From contig NZ_JAVCWH010000008.1 of NCBI RefSeq assembly GCF_030846195.1, positions 1 through 64,000 on the forward strand: a stretch of DNA of 64,000 nt. The letters run 5' to 3'. Position numbers and translations under genes: made by a program. Positions within the stretch are counted from its first letter, which is position 1, and every line of letters begins with the position of its first letter. Shown here piece after piece: positions 1 to 8,998 of this stretch. This stretch comes from Paracoccus yibinensis. Its GTDB lineage: Bacteria > Pseudomonadota > Alphaproteobacteria > Rhodobacterales > Rhodobacteraceae. The notes below the pieces were generated by a model that was not told where the DNA came from, ran no database searches, and worked only from the letters and a program-made list of their open reading frames with translations.

Positions 1-209
1 CGGGCCATGGCGGATTTCTTCGCATCGGCGTCGATCTTGCCGCGGGTGACCTGGCGTTCCAGGTTGCGCTCGATCAGCGACAGGGCCTTGTCCATGGCAT
101 CCTGGCTGATGTCGGTCAGCAGCACGTCATAGCCGGCAAGCGCAAACACATGCGCGATCCCGTTGCCCATCTGGCCCGCACCGATCACACCAACCGTCTC
201 AATCGTCAT
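1..209 (-). CDS. 3-hydroxyacyl-CoA (3-hydroxybutyryl-CoA) dehydrogenase, N-terminal part
   Basis: Only the first 69 or so residues are in the window; the gene continues past the left edge. The protein begins [20 protein letters not shown], an N-terminal Rossmann NAD-binding motif (GxGxMG) typical of short 3-hydroxyacyl-CoA dehydrogenases that oxidise L-3-hydroxyacyl-CoA with NAD+. Its ATG overlaps the stop of the upstream CoA-transferase gene as ATGA, so the two are probably translationally coupled. With glutaryl-CoA dehydrogenase at the head of the operon, it would fit the crotonyl-CoA to acetoacetyl-CoA branch. The family call is strong; the exact acyl chain length is inferred from context. 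Confidence 0.85.
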   Translation of the reverse strand, partial: MTIETVGVIGAGQMGNGIAHVFALAGYDVLLTDISQDAMDKALSLIERNLERQVTRGKIDADAKKSAMA

Positions 210-1363
210 GGCGCGACATCCTCGGCAAACGCCCATTGCCCATCCCCCAAGGCCGGCGCGGCGCGGTCATGGGTCAGCGTGCTGCGGCCGAAGCGGATGG
301 GGGTGCGCAGCCCCGCGATGCCTTCGGGTGCGACCCGCAGACCGCGCGCGGCGATCTGCGGTTCGGACAGCGCCTCGGCCACGTCGTTGACCGGGCCTGC
401 AGGCACCCCCGCGGCTTCCATCGCGGCGATCAGGTCGGCGCGGGTTCGGCGCAGGGTGGCAGCCGACAGCATCGGCACCAGCCTGTCCCGATGGGCCACG
501 CGGGCCGGGTTGGTGGCAAAGTCGGGATCCGTAGGCAGGTCCGACAGGTCCAGCACACGGCACAATGCCGCGAATTGCCGGTCGTTGCCGCAGGCCACGA
601 TCAGATGGCCGTCGGATGCGGGGAACAGCTGGTAGGGCACGATGTTGGGATGCGCGTTGCCCAGCCGATGCGGCACCGTTCCGCCCAGCAGGAAGTTCGT
701 GGCCTGGTTCGCCAGCACCGCCACCCCGCAATCCAGCAGCGACACATCCAGATGCTGCCCGCGCCCGGACCGTTCCCGTTCGGCAAGCGCCGCCTGCACG
801 GCGATCACGCCGTAAAGCCCGGTGAAGATGTCGATCCAGGCCACGCCGACCTTCTGCGGCTCGCCATCAGGCGCCCCGGTCAGGTCCATGATCCCCGACA
901 TGCCCTGGATCAGGAAGTCGTATCCCGGCTGCGTCGCGCGCGGCCCGTCCTGCCCGAACCCGGTTATCGAGGCATAAACCAGCCTTGGATTGCGCACTGA
1001 CAGCGTACCGTAGTCCAGCCCGAAGCGGCGCAAGCCCCCGACCTTAAAATTCTCGACCACCACATCGGCATCGTCAATCAGGGCGCGCAGCCGGTCCAGG
1101 TCATCCGCATCGTTGAAGTCGCAGACCACCGACGTCTTGCCCCGGTTCGCGGCGTGGAAATAGGCGGCCACCCGTTCGGTCGTGCCGTCCGCACGGGGGC
1201 GGTCGATGAAGGGCGGGCCCCAGCGGCGGGTGTCGTCGCCTTCGGGCGATTCAACCTTGATCACCTCGGCCCCCAGATCGGCCAGGGTCTGGCCGATCCA
1301 CGGCCCGGCCAGGATCCGCGCCAGTTCGACGACGCGCAGCCCCTTCAGCGGCGCCTCAGCCAA
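206..1363 (-). CDS. CaiB/BaiF (class III) CoA-transferase
   Basis: 385 residues, the usual size of family III CoA-transferases, which move CoA between carboxylic acids through an aspartyl-CoA intermediate. The N-terminus has the family signature ([26 protein letters not shown]) and the expected catalytic Asp is D149 in [11 protein letters not shown]. No ATG precedes the conserved domain, so the start is read as TTG at 1363, which overlaps the gcdH stop by 8 bases. The stop overlaps the next gene's ATG. Being cotranscribed with gcdH suggests it activates glutarate using succinyl-CoA or a similar donor, but the substrate is inferred from neighbours only. Confidence 0.85.
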   Translation of the reverse strand: MAEAPLKGLRVVELARILAGPWIGQTLADLGAEVIKVESPEGDDTRRWGPPFIDRPRADGTTERVAAYFHAANRGKTSVVCDFNDADDLDRLRALIDDADVVVENFKVGGLRRFGLDYGTLSVRNPRLVYASITGFGQDGPRATQPGYDFLIQGMSGIMDLTGAPDGEPQKVGVAWIDIFTGLYGVIAVQAALAERERSGRGQHLDVSLLDCGVAVLANQATNFLLGGTVPHRLGNAHPNIVPYQLFPASDGHLIVACGNDRQFAALCRVLDLSDLPTDPDFATNPARVAHRDRLVPMLSAATLRRTRADLIAAMEAAGVPAGPVNDVAEALSEPQIAARGLRVAPEGIAGLRTPIRFGRSTLTHDRAAPALGDGQWAFAEDVAP

Positions 1364-2555
1364 AGGCCTGGATCCCTGTCTGCGCGCGGCCCAGGATCAG
1401 CGCGTGGACATCATGCGTGCCTTCATAGGTGTTCACGGTTTCAAGGTTCTGCGCGTGGCGGATGACGTGGTATTCGCTGGAAATGCCGTTGCCACCGTGC
1501 ATGTCGCGGGCCATGCGCGCGATATCAAGCGCCTTGCCGCAGTTGTTGCGCTTGACGATGGAAATCATCTCGGGCGCAAAGCGGCCCTCGTCGAACAGGC
1601 GGCCGACGCGCAAGGACGCCTGCAGGCCAAGCGCGATTTCGGTCTGCATGTCGGCCAGCTTCTTCTGGAACAGCTGCGTCGCGGCCAGAGGGCGGTTGAA
1701 CTGGTGGCGGTCAAGCCCGTACTGCCGGGCGCGGAACCAGCAATCCTCGGCAGCCCCCATCGCACCCCAGGAAATGCCATAGCGCGCGCGGTTGAGGCAG
1801 CCGAAGGGGCCGCCCATGCCTTCGATGTTGGGCAGCAGCGCGTCTTCGCCGACCTCGACATCCTCCATCACGATTTCCCCGGTGACGGAGGCGCGCAAGG
1901 ACAGCTTGCCCTCGATCTTGGGTGCGGACAGGCCCTTCATGCCCTTTTCCAGCACGAAGCCGCGGACCTTGCCGCCATGCACGTCGGACTTCGCCCAGAC
2001 GACGAAGACATCGGCGATGGGGCTGTTCGAGATCCACATCTTCGCGCCATTCAGGACATAGCCGCCGTCGGTCTTCCTGGCGCGGGTCTTCATGCCCGCC
2101 GGGTCGGAACCCGCATCCGGTTCGGTCAGGCCGAAGCAGCCGATGTATTCGCCGCTTGCAAGTTTCGGCAGATATCGCTGCTTCTGCTCCTCGCTGCCAT
2201 AGGCCTCGATCGGGAACATCACCAGCGAACTCTGCACCGAGGCCATGGACCGATAGCCGCTGTCGATCCGCTCGATCTCTCGCGCGACCAGGCCGTATGC
2301 CACATAGGACGCCCCCACACCGCCATAGGCGTCGTCCACCGTCACGCCCAGCAGGCCCGCCGCGCCCATCTCGCGAAAGATCTCGGGGTCGGTGGTCTCG
2401 TTCAGATAGGCGTCCTTGATGCGCGGGGCCAGCCGGTCGGCGGCAAAGGCTGCGGCGCTGTCGCGGATCATCCGTTCTTCTTCGCTCAGTTGATCGTTCA
2501 GAAGGAACGGGTCCGCCCAGTCGAACGCCGCGCCTTTGTGGGATTTGGTGGACAT
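1356..2555 (-). CDS. gcdH: Glutaryl-CoA dehydrogenase
   Basis: 399 residues of an acyl-CoA dehydrogenase. It oxidatively decarboxylates glutaryl-CoA to crotonyl-CoA and CO2 using FAD and passes electrons to ETF; this is the end of lysine, tryptophan and some aromatic catabolism. Visible family marks are [27 protein letters not shown] with Arg102 (the glutaryl carboxylate-binding region in known enzymes), and catalytic Glu378 in [10 protein letters not shown]. The frame stays open to 2591, but the ATG at 2555 has an AGGAGC ribosome site 5 bases upstream and gives the normal N-terminus, so I use it. It heads an operon with the CoA-transferase and 3-hydroxyacyl-CoA dehydrogenase. Confidence 0.93.
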   Translation of the reverse strand: MSTKSHKGAAFDWADPFLLNDQLSEEERMIRDSAAAFAADRLAPRIKDAYLNETTDPEIFREMGAAGLLGVTVDDAYGGVGASYVAYGLVAREIERIDSGYRSMASVQSSLVMFPIEAYGSEEQKQRYLPKLASGEYIGCFGLTEPDAGSDPAGMKTRARKTDGGYVLNGAKMWISNSPIADVFVVWAKSDVHGGKVRGFVLEKGMKGLSAPKIEGKLSLRASVTGEIVMEDVEVGEDALLPNIEGMGGPFGCLNRARYGISWGAMGAAEDCWFRARQYGLDRHQFNRPLAATQLFQKKLADMQTEIALGLQASLRVGRLFDEGRFAPEMISIVKRNNCGKALDIARMARDMHGGNGISSEYHVIRHAQNLETVNTYEGTHDVHALILGRAQTGIQAFG

Positions 2556-2621
2556 CGGAAGCTCCTGACTTGTTGACCCCAGGGTATCCAATTGTCAGCC
2601 ACATCAAAAATGATAAATTTC

Positions 2622-2633
2622 CATGAGATCATG
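2622..2633. promoter_or_regulatory. Inverted repeat between gcdH and the LysR gene
   Basis: In the 88-base divergent gap, CATGA-GA-TCATG forms a 5-bp inverted repeat 11 bases before the LysR start, within a locally AT-rich stretch. LysR proteins commonly bind such gaps and control both directions. Binding is inferred. Confidence 0.35.
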
Positions 2634-2643
2634 TATAGGATGA

Positions 2644-3534
2644 ATGATCATGCGGATCAGGCGATACCTGCCGAACCTCAGCCTGCTTCTGGCCTTTGAC
2701 GGGGTCATGCGGCACGGGTCGGTGACCGCGGCGGCGCAAGAGATGGGCCTGACGCAAAGCACCGTCAGCCGCCTGGTCCAGACGCTGGAGGAACAGATGG
2801 GCCAGCCGCTGTTCTCGCGCCGCCGCCGCCGCCTGATCCCGACCGAAGCGGCCACGCGCTATCATGCCGACATCTCGGCCGCGCTGGATCTGATCCAGCG
2901 GGGCGGCATGTCGCTGATCGCCAATCCCGAAGGCGGCAGCATCAATCTGGCGGTGCTGCCGACCTTTGGCACCCGCTGGCTGGCCCCGCGCCTGCCCGGC
3001 TTCATGACCCGGCATCCGGGGATCATGGTGAACCTGACCACGCGCTTCCAGCCGGTATCCTTCAGCGACGAACCGTTCGATGCCGCGATCATCTATCACC
3101 AGGGCGAAACCGCCCCCGACGACAGCCTGCTTCTGTTCGGGGAAAGCCTGACGGCCTGTGCAAGTTCGGCCTTCCTTGCAGCCCACCCGATCACGGAACC
3201 GGGAGACATGGCAGGGTTGGTCCTGCTTTATCTGCAAACCCGGCCTGATGCCTGGACCGACTGGTTCCGTGGACAAGGGGCGCAGGCGGTTCCTTCCGGC
3301 GGGATGGTGATGGACCAGTTTTCGATGATGATCCAGGCCGCCATATCAGGCCTGGGGGTGGCCCTTCTGCCCGACTATCTGGCCCGCCAGGAGATCGCCG
3401 AAGGCCACCTGCGGCCCGTCCTTCGACCCGCAGTTCCCGGCCGCGGGGCCTATCGCCTGGTATGGCCCCGGACGCGGGCCGAATCGCGCCCGCTGATCCA
3501 TTTCCGCGACTGGCTGGCGGCCGAGGTCGCCTGA
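2644..3534 (+). CDS. LysR-family transcriptional regulator (likely of gcdH operon)
   Basis: 296 residues. The N-terminal winged helix-turn-helix covers residues about 8-66 (SVTAAAQEMGLTQSTVSRLVQTLEEQMGQPLFSR), followed by a GcvA-like LysR substrate-binding domain to the end. It is divergent from gcdH with an 88-base gap, the usual arrangement for a LysR regulator and its target; the GcdR regulator of other bacteria sits the same way. Glutarate or glutaryl-CoA as inducer is inference. Confidence 0.85.
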   Translation: MIMRIRRYLPNLSLLLAFDGVMRHGSVTAAAQEMGLTQSTVSRLVQTLEEQMGQPLFSRRRRRLIPTEAATRYHADISAALDLIQRGGMSLIANPEGGSINLAVLPTFGTRWLAPRLPGFMTRHPGIMVNLTTRFQPVSFSDEPFDAAIIYHQGETAPDDSLLLFGESLTACASSAFLAAHPITEPGDMAGLVLLYLQTRPDAWTDWFRGQGAQAVPSGGMVMDQFSMMIQAAISGLGVALLPDYLARQEIAEGHLRPVLRPAVPGRGAYRLVWPRTRAESRPLIHFRDWLAAEVA

Positions 3535-3541
3535 TGCGCGA

Positions 3542-4078
3542 TCAGATCGGATCGCGGTCCAGTTCGTCTGCGATGGCCGCGTCCACGGGCGTGTCATAGG
3601 TCGTCAGGATACCGCCCAGCACGACATAGAAGCCCACCGTTGCGATCAGGTCAAAGACCGCCGTCCGCCCGATGGCGGCGGCCAGTTCCGCCTCAAGCGC
3701 GGGCGGGATCCTGTGCTGATCGAACAGCGCATCGACTGCGCGGACGATCAGGCCATCCTCGCCTTCCGGCATGGCGGCGATGGCGCGGATCCGGTCGTCG
3801 GAGAAGCCAAGCTTCCGGGCGCGGCTGACATGATGCGCCCATTCATAGGCCGATCCCATCCTGTGCCCCGTGCGCAGGATGACCACTTCGGACCGGTCCG
3901 GGCCAAGGGCGCTGTCCTTGACGACATGCTGGCGCAGGGGCGCCCAGGCCCTGACCAAGGCCGGATGATGCGCCATGGTGCGATAGACGTTCAGCTGACC
4001 GGCAAACCCGCCCCGCAGATCGGCCAGGGATTCGGGCCATTCGGCATCCGTCAGGGGTGGGCAAGGCGATCGAGGCAT
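3542..4078 (-). CDS. Carboxymuconolactone decarboxylase (CMD)/AhpD-like family protein
   Basis: 178 residues from the ATG at 4078, with GGAGC about 12 bases upstream; the frame is open to 4183 but the extra N-terminus is Arg/Ser-rich and not family-like. The core (RSEVVILRTGHRMGSAYEWAHHVSRARKLGFSDDRI) is typical of the CMD fold. The CxxC pair of AhpD-type peroxidases is absent, so a thiol peroxidase role is unlikely; EWAHH is the pattern seen in the non-redox branch. It converges on the LysR gene with a 7-base gap and is divergent from the cluster starting at 4336. Substrate unknown. Confidence 0.75.
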   Translation of the reverse strand: MPRSPCPPLTDAEWPESLADLRGGFAGQLNVYRTMAHHPALVRAWAPLRQHVVKDSALGPDRSEVVILRTGHRMGSAYEWAHHVSRARKLGFSDDRIRAIAAMPEGEDGLIVRAVDALFDQHRIPPALEAELAAAIGRTAVFDLIATVGFYVVLGGILTTYDTPVDAAIADELDRDPI

Positions 4079-4335
4079 GGGCGTTTTCCGGCTCCTCAAA
4101 GACTGCCGCTGGGCGGACGGCCAGCGATTCACGCACGGACTGTCGCACCTGCTGGCCAAGACATCAACCCTGGCACGAAGCACTCATTCGTTTGAAACCA
4201 TAGCGGAATTTTTTCTTTACAAATGGCATAAAGAGATAACAATAAATGAAAAGCGGCTGTGGATCAGGCATGGAGGTGGCGACCCGATGGGTTAGCCGAA
4301 GCCAGATCCCCAGACGCAGCAGAGGAGGTCCATGA
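4079..4335. promoter_or_regulatory. Divergent promoter region upstream of the 15-gene catabolic cluster
   Basis: 257 non-coding bases with a clear AT-rich core at about 4185-4255, in contrast to the surrounding GC-rich genes. TTTACA near 4217 followed by AT-rich sequence is a possible weak promoter for the rightward cluster; I cannot place a confident -10. AGAGGAGG at 4321-4328 is a strong ribosome site for the first gene. I see no convincing operator palindrome here. Confidence 0.4.
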
Positions 4336-5013
4336 ATGGAAACGTCGTCGCTAACGGCCCGGCAGATTTATGAACATGCCAAGGCCAATCCCACCCGGCG
4401 CCGCTTTGGCTTTGGCAGGAAGCCGATGCTGATCAACATCGACCTGCAGCGGGCCTATACCGGCGTCGGAGAGTTCGCGACGGCTTACGAAACCGACCCC
4501 AGGCAGCTGGACTATGTGAACCAGCTGGCCGACCTGGCCCGCGCCAAGGGCCTGCCGATCACCTGGACCTATGTCGCCTATATGCAGTCTGGCGAGGATT
4601 GCGGCGTCTGGGGCACGCGGACCGATACGCCGGATTCGCTGCAGAACATCAAGGTGGGGTCCCGCCGCGCCGAATTCGACCCGCGCCTGAAGATCGACCA
4701 TGTCAAGGATATCATCATCAACAAGCGCATGGCGTCTCCTTTCCACGAAACGAACCTGCAATCGCTAATGGTCTGGCACGGGTGCGACACGGTGGTGCTG
4801 ACGGGGGGTTCCACCTCGGGCTGCGTGCGGGCCTGCGTGGTGGACGCGATCTCTCGCGGCTATCGGGTCATCGTCCCCGAGGAATGCGTGGCCGACAAGC
4901 ACGAAAGCCCGCATTTCGCGAACCTTTACGACATTTCGGTCAAGTATGGCGACGTGATCCCGGTGGCCGATGCACTCGCCTGGTATGACGCCTATCAGCC
5001 CGAGGCACGCTGA
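4336..5013 (+). CDS. Isochorismatase-family cysteine amidohydrolase (N-carbamoylsarcosine amidase / maleamate amidase-like)
   Basis: 225 residues with the isochorismatase-like hydrolase fold. The catalytic triad is readable as D36 (MLINIDLQRAY), K130 (IINKRMASPF) and C163 (TGGSTSGCVRA), so it should be active. Members hydrolyse C-N bonds in carbamoyl compounds or half-amides (N-carbamoylsarcosine, maleamate, nicotinamide, ureidoacrylate). The start at 4336 follows AGAGGAGG by 7 bases. It is the first gene of a 15-gene run and lies next to two imidase/allantoinase-like genes, so a half-amide or carbamoyl compound made by those enzymes is the likely substrate. The precise compound is not determinable from sequence. 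Confidence 0.85.
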   Translation: METSSLTARQIYEHAKANPTRRRFGFGRKPMLINIDLQRAYTGVGEFATAYETDPRQLDYVNQLADLARAKGLPITWTYVAYMQSGEDCGVWGTRTDTPDSLQNIKVGSRRAEFDPRLKIDHVKDIIINKRMASPFHETNLQSLMVWHGCDTVVLTGGSTSGCVRACVVDAISRGYRVIVPEECVADKHESPHFANLYDISVKYGDVIPVADALAWYDAYQPEAR

Positions 5014-5014
5014 A

Positions 5015-5950
5015 ATGGGCGCGGAACCGATGCAGTCGGACTTGGGGCTTTACGATTACCTGCCTTGGCCGGGGCGGCCCAAAATCACCTGGCCTGGCGG
5101 CAAGAAGCTGGCCGTCTGGATCGCGCCCAATATCGAGTTCTACGAATACGATCCGCCGAACAACCCGACCCGCACCCCCTGGGGCCGCCCCAATCCCGAC
5201 GTGCTGCAATATTCGCACCGCGACTATGGCAACCGCGCAGGATGGCAGCGGATGATGGCGGCGATGGACCGGGCGGGCTTTCGCGGGTCGGTGTCGCTGA
5301 ACGTCGCGCTGTGCGACCACCACCCGGAAATCATCCGCGCCTGCGCCGACCGGGGGTGGGAGTTCTTTTCCCACGGCATCTACAACACCCGTTATGTCTA
5401 CAACATGACGGTGGACCAGGAACGCGAGATTATCCGCGACGCCTTTGATACGGTCAGGAAGCATACCGGGCAGGAACTGGCGGGCTGGCTGTCGCCCGCG
5501 CTGTCGAACAATCTGTGGACCATGGACATCCTGGCCGAGGCGGGCATCCAATACACCTGCGACATGTTCCACGACGACCAGCCGATGCCGGTCAAGGTCA
5601 GGTCGGGCAAGCTGATCTCGATGCCCTACTCGCTCGAGATGAACGACGTAATCGTCTACAACAGCCAGAAGGTCACGCCCCGCCATTACGGCGAAATCAT
5701 CCGCCGCCAGTTCGACCAGCTTTACAAGGAATCGGACGACAGCGGCATGGTCATGTGCATCCCGCTGCATCCCTACCTGGTCGGCCAACCCCACCGCATC
5801 GACGCCTTTGCCGAGGCCATCGATTACATCGCCAGCCACGACGGCGTCTGGCAGGCCACGGGCCGAGAGATCGCCGAGGCATACCACGCCAGCGGCGCCT
5901 ATGACGCGATGACCGCCGCCGCAGCCAAGCACGCGCAGGGGGACCGCTGA
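5015..5950 (+). CDS. Polysaccharide deacetylase-fold hydrolase (allantoinase/imidase-like), first copy
   Basis: 311 residues from the ATG at 5015, one base after the previous stop. It has a NodB/CE4-type (beta/alpha) barrel related to the PuuE allantoinases and cyclic imide hydrolases rather than to cell-wall deacetylases: there is no signal peptide, and the second His-x3-His metal pair of true deacetylases is not visible. Shared landmarks with the next gene are HRDYGNR, SHG, GWLSP and a DD-P-P loop. The context (amidohydrolase, hydro-lyase, lyase) points to opening of a cyclic amide, imide or ureide in the cytoplasm. Family fairly sure, substrate inferred. Confidence 0.75.
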   Translation: MGAEPMQSDLGLYDYLPWPGRPKITWPGGKKLAVWIAPNIEFYEYDPPNNPTRTPWGRPNPDVLQYSHRDYGNRAGWQRMMAAMDRAGFRGSVSLNVALCDHHPEIIRACADRGWEFFSHGIYNTRYVYNMTVDQEREIIRDAFDTVRKHTGQELAGWLSPALSNNLWTMDILAEAGIQYTCDMFHDDQPMPVKVRSGKLISMPYSLEMNDVIVYNSQKVTPRHYGEIIRRQFDQLYKESDDSGMVMCIPLHPYLVGQPHRIDAFAEAIDYIASHDGVWQATGREIAEAYHASGAYDAMTAAAAKHAQGDR

Positions 5951-6873
5951 TGTCGCTTCCCGAGAATTACCTGGACTATCCCGCCCGCCGCTACGGCATG
6001 GACCACGACCGATACGACTGGTCCGACATGTTCGCGCGCAAGCCGATCGCCTGGCCGAACGGGGCGCGGATTGCGCTGTCGATCGTGACCCATGTCCAGC
6101 ATTTCCCGCTGGACATGCCCGCTAAGCCCTTCAAGGCACCTGGCGCGCTGTCGATGCCCTATCCCGACTTCCGCCATTTCACCAACCGCGACTATGGCAA
6201 CCGCATCGGCGTGTTCCGCATCCTGCGGCTGCTGGCGGAAAAGGGACTTCGCACCAGCTTTGCCATCAACGGCTGCATCGCCACGCGCTATCCCGCGCTG
6301 CTGGACGCCGTGGCGGCGGGCGGGCACGAGGTCGTGGCCCATGGTCTGGACATGGGCAAGGTCCACCATTCGGGCCTGTCCGTTGACGATGAGAACGCCA
6401 TCATCGCCGACACCCTGCGCCTTTTGCGCGGGGCGACCGGCCAGCCGGTCGAAGGCTGGCTGTCGCCCGGCCGCGCGCAGGGCTTCAACACGCCCGAACT
6501 GCTGGTCCGCAACGGCATTCGCTGGAATCTGGACTGGGCGAACGACGACCTGCCCTATCCAATGCTGACCAAGGGAGGCCCGCTGCTGGCGATGCCGCTG
6601 GCCTATGAGACCGACGACCGGGTGGTCGCCAACGAATATTTCCAGTCCGAACCCGAATGGGTCCAGCAGGTCAAGGACCGCTTCGACGTGCTGTATCGCG
6701 AAAGCGCGGATTACGGCGGCCGGGTGATGAGCCTGCCGCTGCATTCCTGGGTGTCGGGGATGCCCTATCGCGTCGAATACCTGCGCGAGGTGCTGGACTA
6801 TATTCTGGGCCATGACGGCGTCTGGACTGCCCCGGTGGGCCAGATCGCTGCGGCCGCCGAAAGCCAGGTCTGA
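5950..6873 (+). CDS. Polysaccharide deacetylase-fold hydrolase (allantoinase/imidase-like), second copy
   Basis: 307 residues. Its ATG overlaps the stop of the first copy (TGATG), so the two are translationally coupled and may form a hetero-oligomer. It shares NRDYGNR, AHG and GWLSPGRAQGF landmarks with the first copy but is clearly diverged, so this is not a recent duplication. No signal peptide or membrane segment is seen. Like its neighbour it belongs with the PuuE/imidase branch. Either the two act on different rings or they form one enzyme with two subunit types; sequence alone does not decide. Confidence 0.75.
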   Translation: MSLPENYLDYPARRYGMDHDRYDWSDMFARKPIAWPNGARIALSIVTHVQHFPLDMPAKPFKAPGALSMPYPDFRHFTNRDYGNRIGVFRILRLLAEKGLRTSFAINGCIATRYPALLDAVAAGGHEVVAHGLDMGKVHHSGLSVDDENAIIADTLRLLRGATGQPVEGWLSPGRAQGFNTPELLVRNGIRWNLDWANDDLPYPMLTKGGPLLAMPLAYETDDRVVANEYFQSEPEWVQQVKDRFDVLYRESADYGGRVMSLPLHSWVSGMPYRVEYLREVLDYILGHDGVWTAPVGQIAAAAESQV

Positions 6874-6902
6874 CGGCCTGCATGGACAAGGAACGGATCG
6901 CC

Positions 6903-8315
6903 ATGACGCCAGCATCCGACACCACGCCGCGAACCCTGTTCGGCAAGATCTGGGATGCGCACGAGATCCTGCGCCATCCATCCGGGCAATCGCTTCTGTA
7001 TATCGACCGCGACCTGATTCACGAGGGCAGCTTCCACGCCTTCGCCGACCTCAAGCGCCGGAACCTGCGCCCGCGCCGCCCCCAGCAGATCTTCGGAATC
7101 GCCGACCATTACGTGCCCACCCTGGGGCGCAGCGCCGACGACGCCGCCAGCCCCGCCATCGCCCGGATGATCCGCACCTTCGACGAGAACATGGAATGGG
7201 GCGGATTGCGCCATTTCGGCATCGCCAGCCGCGAACAGGGGATTGTCCATGTTGTCGCGCCCGAACAGGGCATCACCCTGCCCGGCCTGACCATCGTCTG
7301 CTCGGACAGCCACACCTCGACGCAAGGCGCGCTAGGTGCCATCGCCTTCGGCATCGGGCAGTCGGAAAACGCCCATGTGCTGGCCACCCAGACCCTGTGG
7401 CAGATGCGCCCCAAGACGATGCGGGTGACGGTGAACGGGCGGCTGGGCCAGGGCGTCACCGCCAAGGATGTGATGCTGGCGCTGATCGCGCGGATCGGGG
7501 CTGCGGGCGCAGGCGGGCACGCCATCGAATATGCGGGCCAGGTGGTGCGCGACATGTCGATCGAGGCGCGGCTGACCATGTGCAACCTGTCGATCGAGGC
7601 TGCGGCCCGCCTAGGCATGGTCGCCCCGGACGAGACCACCTTCCGCTATGTCGCCGGACGCCATTACGCGCCCACGGATCAGGAATGGGATCTGGCCATG
7701 GCACAATGGCAGGCGCTGCCGACCGACGACGGAGCGGCCTTCGACCGCGAGGTGGAACTGGACGGCGCGGCCATCGCCCCCATGGTGACCTGGGGCACAA
7801 GCCCCGAGGATGCCGTCCCGATCACCGGCCGCATCCCCGATCCCGCCAGCTTTGCCAGCGCGGATAAGCGCAAGGCCGCCGCCAAGTCGCTGGAATACAT
7901 GGACCTGGCGCCGGGCACCGAACTGGATGGGCTGCCCATCGACCGGGTCTTCATCGGATCCTGCACCAATAGCCGGATCGAGGATCTGCGCGCCGCCGCC
8001 GCCATCCTGAAGGACCGCAAGGCCGCCGTCCCCGCCATCGTCGTCCCCGGCTCAACCCAGGTCCGCGAACAGGCCGAGGCCGAGGGCCTGGCCCGCATCT
8101 TCCGCGAGGCGGGCTTCGAATGGCGCCAGTCGGGCTGTTCGATGTGCGCGGCGATGAACGGCGACGTGGTGGGGCCGGGCGAACGCTGCGCCTCGACCTC
8201 GAACCGGAACTTCGTGGGGCGGCAGGGACCGGGCGCGCGCACCCATCTGGTCAGCCCAGCCATGGCCGCCGCCGCCGCCATCACCGGGCGGCTGACCGAT
8301 GTCCGCCGGCTGTAA
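6903..8315 (+). CDS. Aconitase-family hydro-lyase, large subunit (LeuC/DmdA-like)
   Basis: 470 residues from the ATG at 6903, which has AAGGA 10 bases upstream; an in-frame ATG at 6882 is less well placed. It carries the [4Fe-4S] cysteines of LeuC-type enzymes in GSCTNSR and SGCSMC, and the VCSDSHTSTQGALG motif. Such enzymes hydrate or dehydrate 2- or 3-hydroxy dicarboxylates (isopropylmalate, citramalate, 2,3-dimethylmalate). It pairs with the small subunit 10 bases downstream. Location inside a transporter-bearing catabolic cluster, with no leuA or leuB nearby, argues for a catabolic role rather than leucine synthesis. Confidence 0.85.
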   Translation: MTPASDTTPRTLFGKIWDAHEILRHPSGQSLLYIDRDLIHEGSFHAFADLKRRNLRPRRPQQIFGIADHYVPTLGRSADDAASPAIARMIRTFDENMEWGGLRHFGIASREQGIVHVVAPEQGITLPGLTIVCSDSHTSTQGALGAIAFGIGQSENAHVLATQTLWQMRPKTMRVTVNGRLGQGVTAKDVMLALIARIGAAGAGGHAIEYAGQVVRDMSIEARLTMCNLSIEAAARLGMVAPDETTFRYVAGRHYAPTDQEWDLAMAQWQALPTDDGAAFDREVELDGAAIAPMVTWGTSPEDAVPITGRIPDPASFASADKRKAAAKSLEYMDLAPGTELDGLPIDRVFIGSCTNSRIEDLRAAAAILKDRKAAVPAIVVPGSTQVREQAEAEGLARIFREAGFEWRQSGCSMCAAMNGDVVGPGERCASTSNRNFVGRQGPGARTHLVSPAMAAAAAITGRLTDVRRL

Positions 8316-8325
8316 GGAAAATGCG

Positions 8326-8940
8326 ATGAAAGCCTTCACCCGCGAAACCTCGACCGTTGCCTACGTCCCCGGCGTCAACTGCGATACCGACCAGATCATC
8401 CCGGGCCGCTTCCTCAAGGCCGACCGGGCCGAGGGTTACGACAAGTTCCTGTTCCACGACATCCGCCGCGACGCGGACGGCAATCTGGACCCCGCCTTCC
8501 CGCTGAACCGCCCCGGCGCACAACAGGCCAGGATCCTGCTGGTCGAGGACAACTTCGGCTGCGGGTCGTCCCGCGAGGGCGCGGTCTATGCCCTGGCCGA
8601 CGCGGGCATCCGCGCGCTGCTGGCGCCCAGCTTCGGCGACATCTTCTTCAACAACGCGCTGAAGAACGGTATCGTCCCGGTCCGCCTGCCCGTGCCTGTC
8701 TGCGAAGCCTTGGCGGACCACCTGGCCGCCGACCCGCAAGCCACCGTCACCGTGGACCTGGAAGCCGCGCAGGTGATCCTGCCCGGCGGTCTGGGCGACC
8801 ATGCGATCACCATCGACGCCTTCGCTCGCGACTGCCTTCTGCAGGGCCTGGACGAGATCGAGATGACCTTCACCTACTTGGACCGGATCGCGGCCTTCGA
8901 GGCCGACAGGATGGCCCACAACCCTTGGCTGGCGCGCTGA
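8326..8940 (+). CDS. Aconitase-family hydro-lyase, small subunit (LeuD/DmdB-like)
   Basis: 204 residues from the ATG at 8326, preceded by AAGGAAA. The swivelling small-subunit domain is clear: VNCDTDQIIPGRF near the N-terminus and the NFGCGSSREGAVYAL loop that contacts substrate. It completes the hydro-lyase with the large subunit just upstream. The substrate-recognition loop cannot be read reliably without an alignment, so it may act on isopropylmalate-like, citraconate/citramalate-like or dimethylmaleate-like acids. Confidence 0.85.
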   Translation: MKAFTRETSTVAYVPGVNCDTDQIIPGRFLKADRAEGYDKFLFHDIRRDADGNLDPAFPLNRPGAQQARILLVEDNFGCGSSREGAVYALADAGIRALLAPSFGDIFFNNALKNGIVPVRLPVPVCEALADHLAADPQATVTVDLEAAQVILPGGLGDHAITIDAFARDCLLQGLDEIEMTFTYLDRIAAFEADRMAHNPWLAR

Positions 8941-8998
8941 CCGCGCGCCCGGCCGACGCCTTTACCAAGTCACACGAATAACAAGCAGGGAGACGACA

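Noticed and set aside
3542..4078. AhpD-type alkylhydroperoxidase
   Set aside because: The CxxC redox pair and its proton-relay pattern are absent.
5015..6873. Reading the two deacetylase-fold proteins as cell-wall or chitin deacetylases
   Set aside because: No signal peptide or membrane anchor, missing second His pair, and location in a small-molecule catabolic cluster.
6903..8940. Assigning the LeuC/LeuD-like pair to leucine biosynthesis
   Set aside because: No leuA or leuB nearby, and it lies inside a catabolic operon with its own transporter and lyase.
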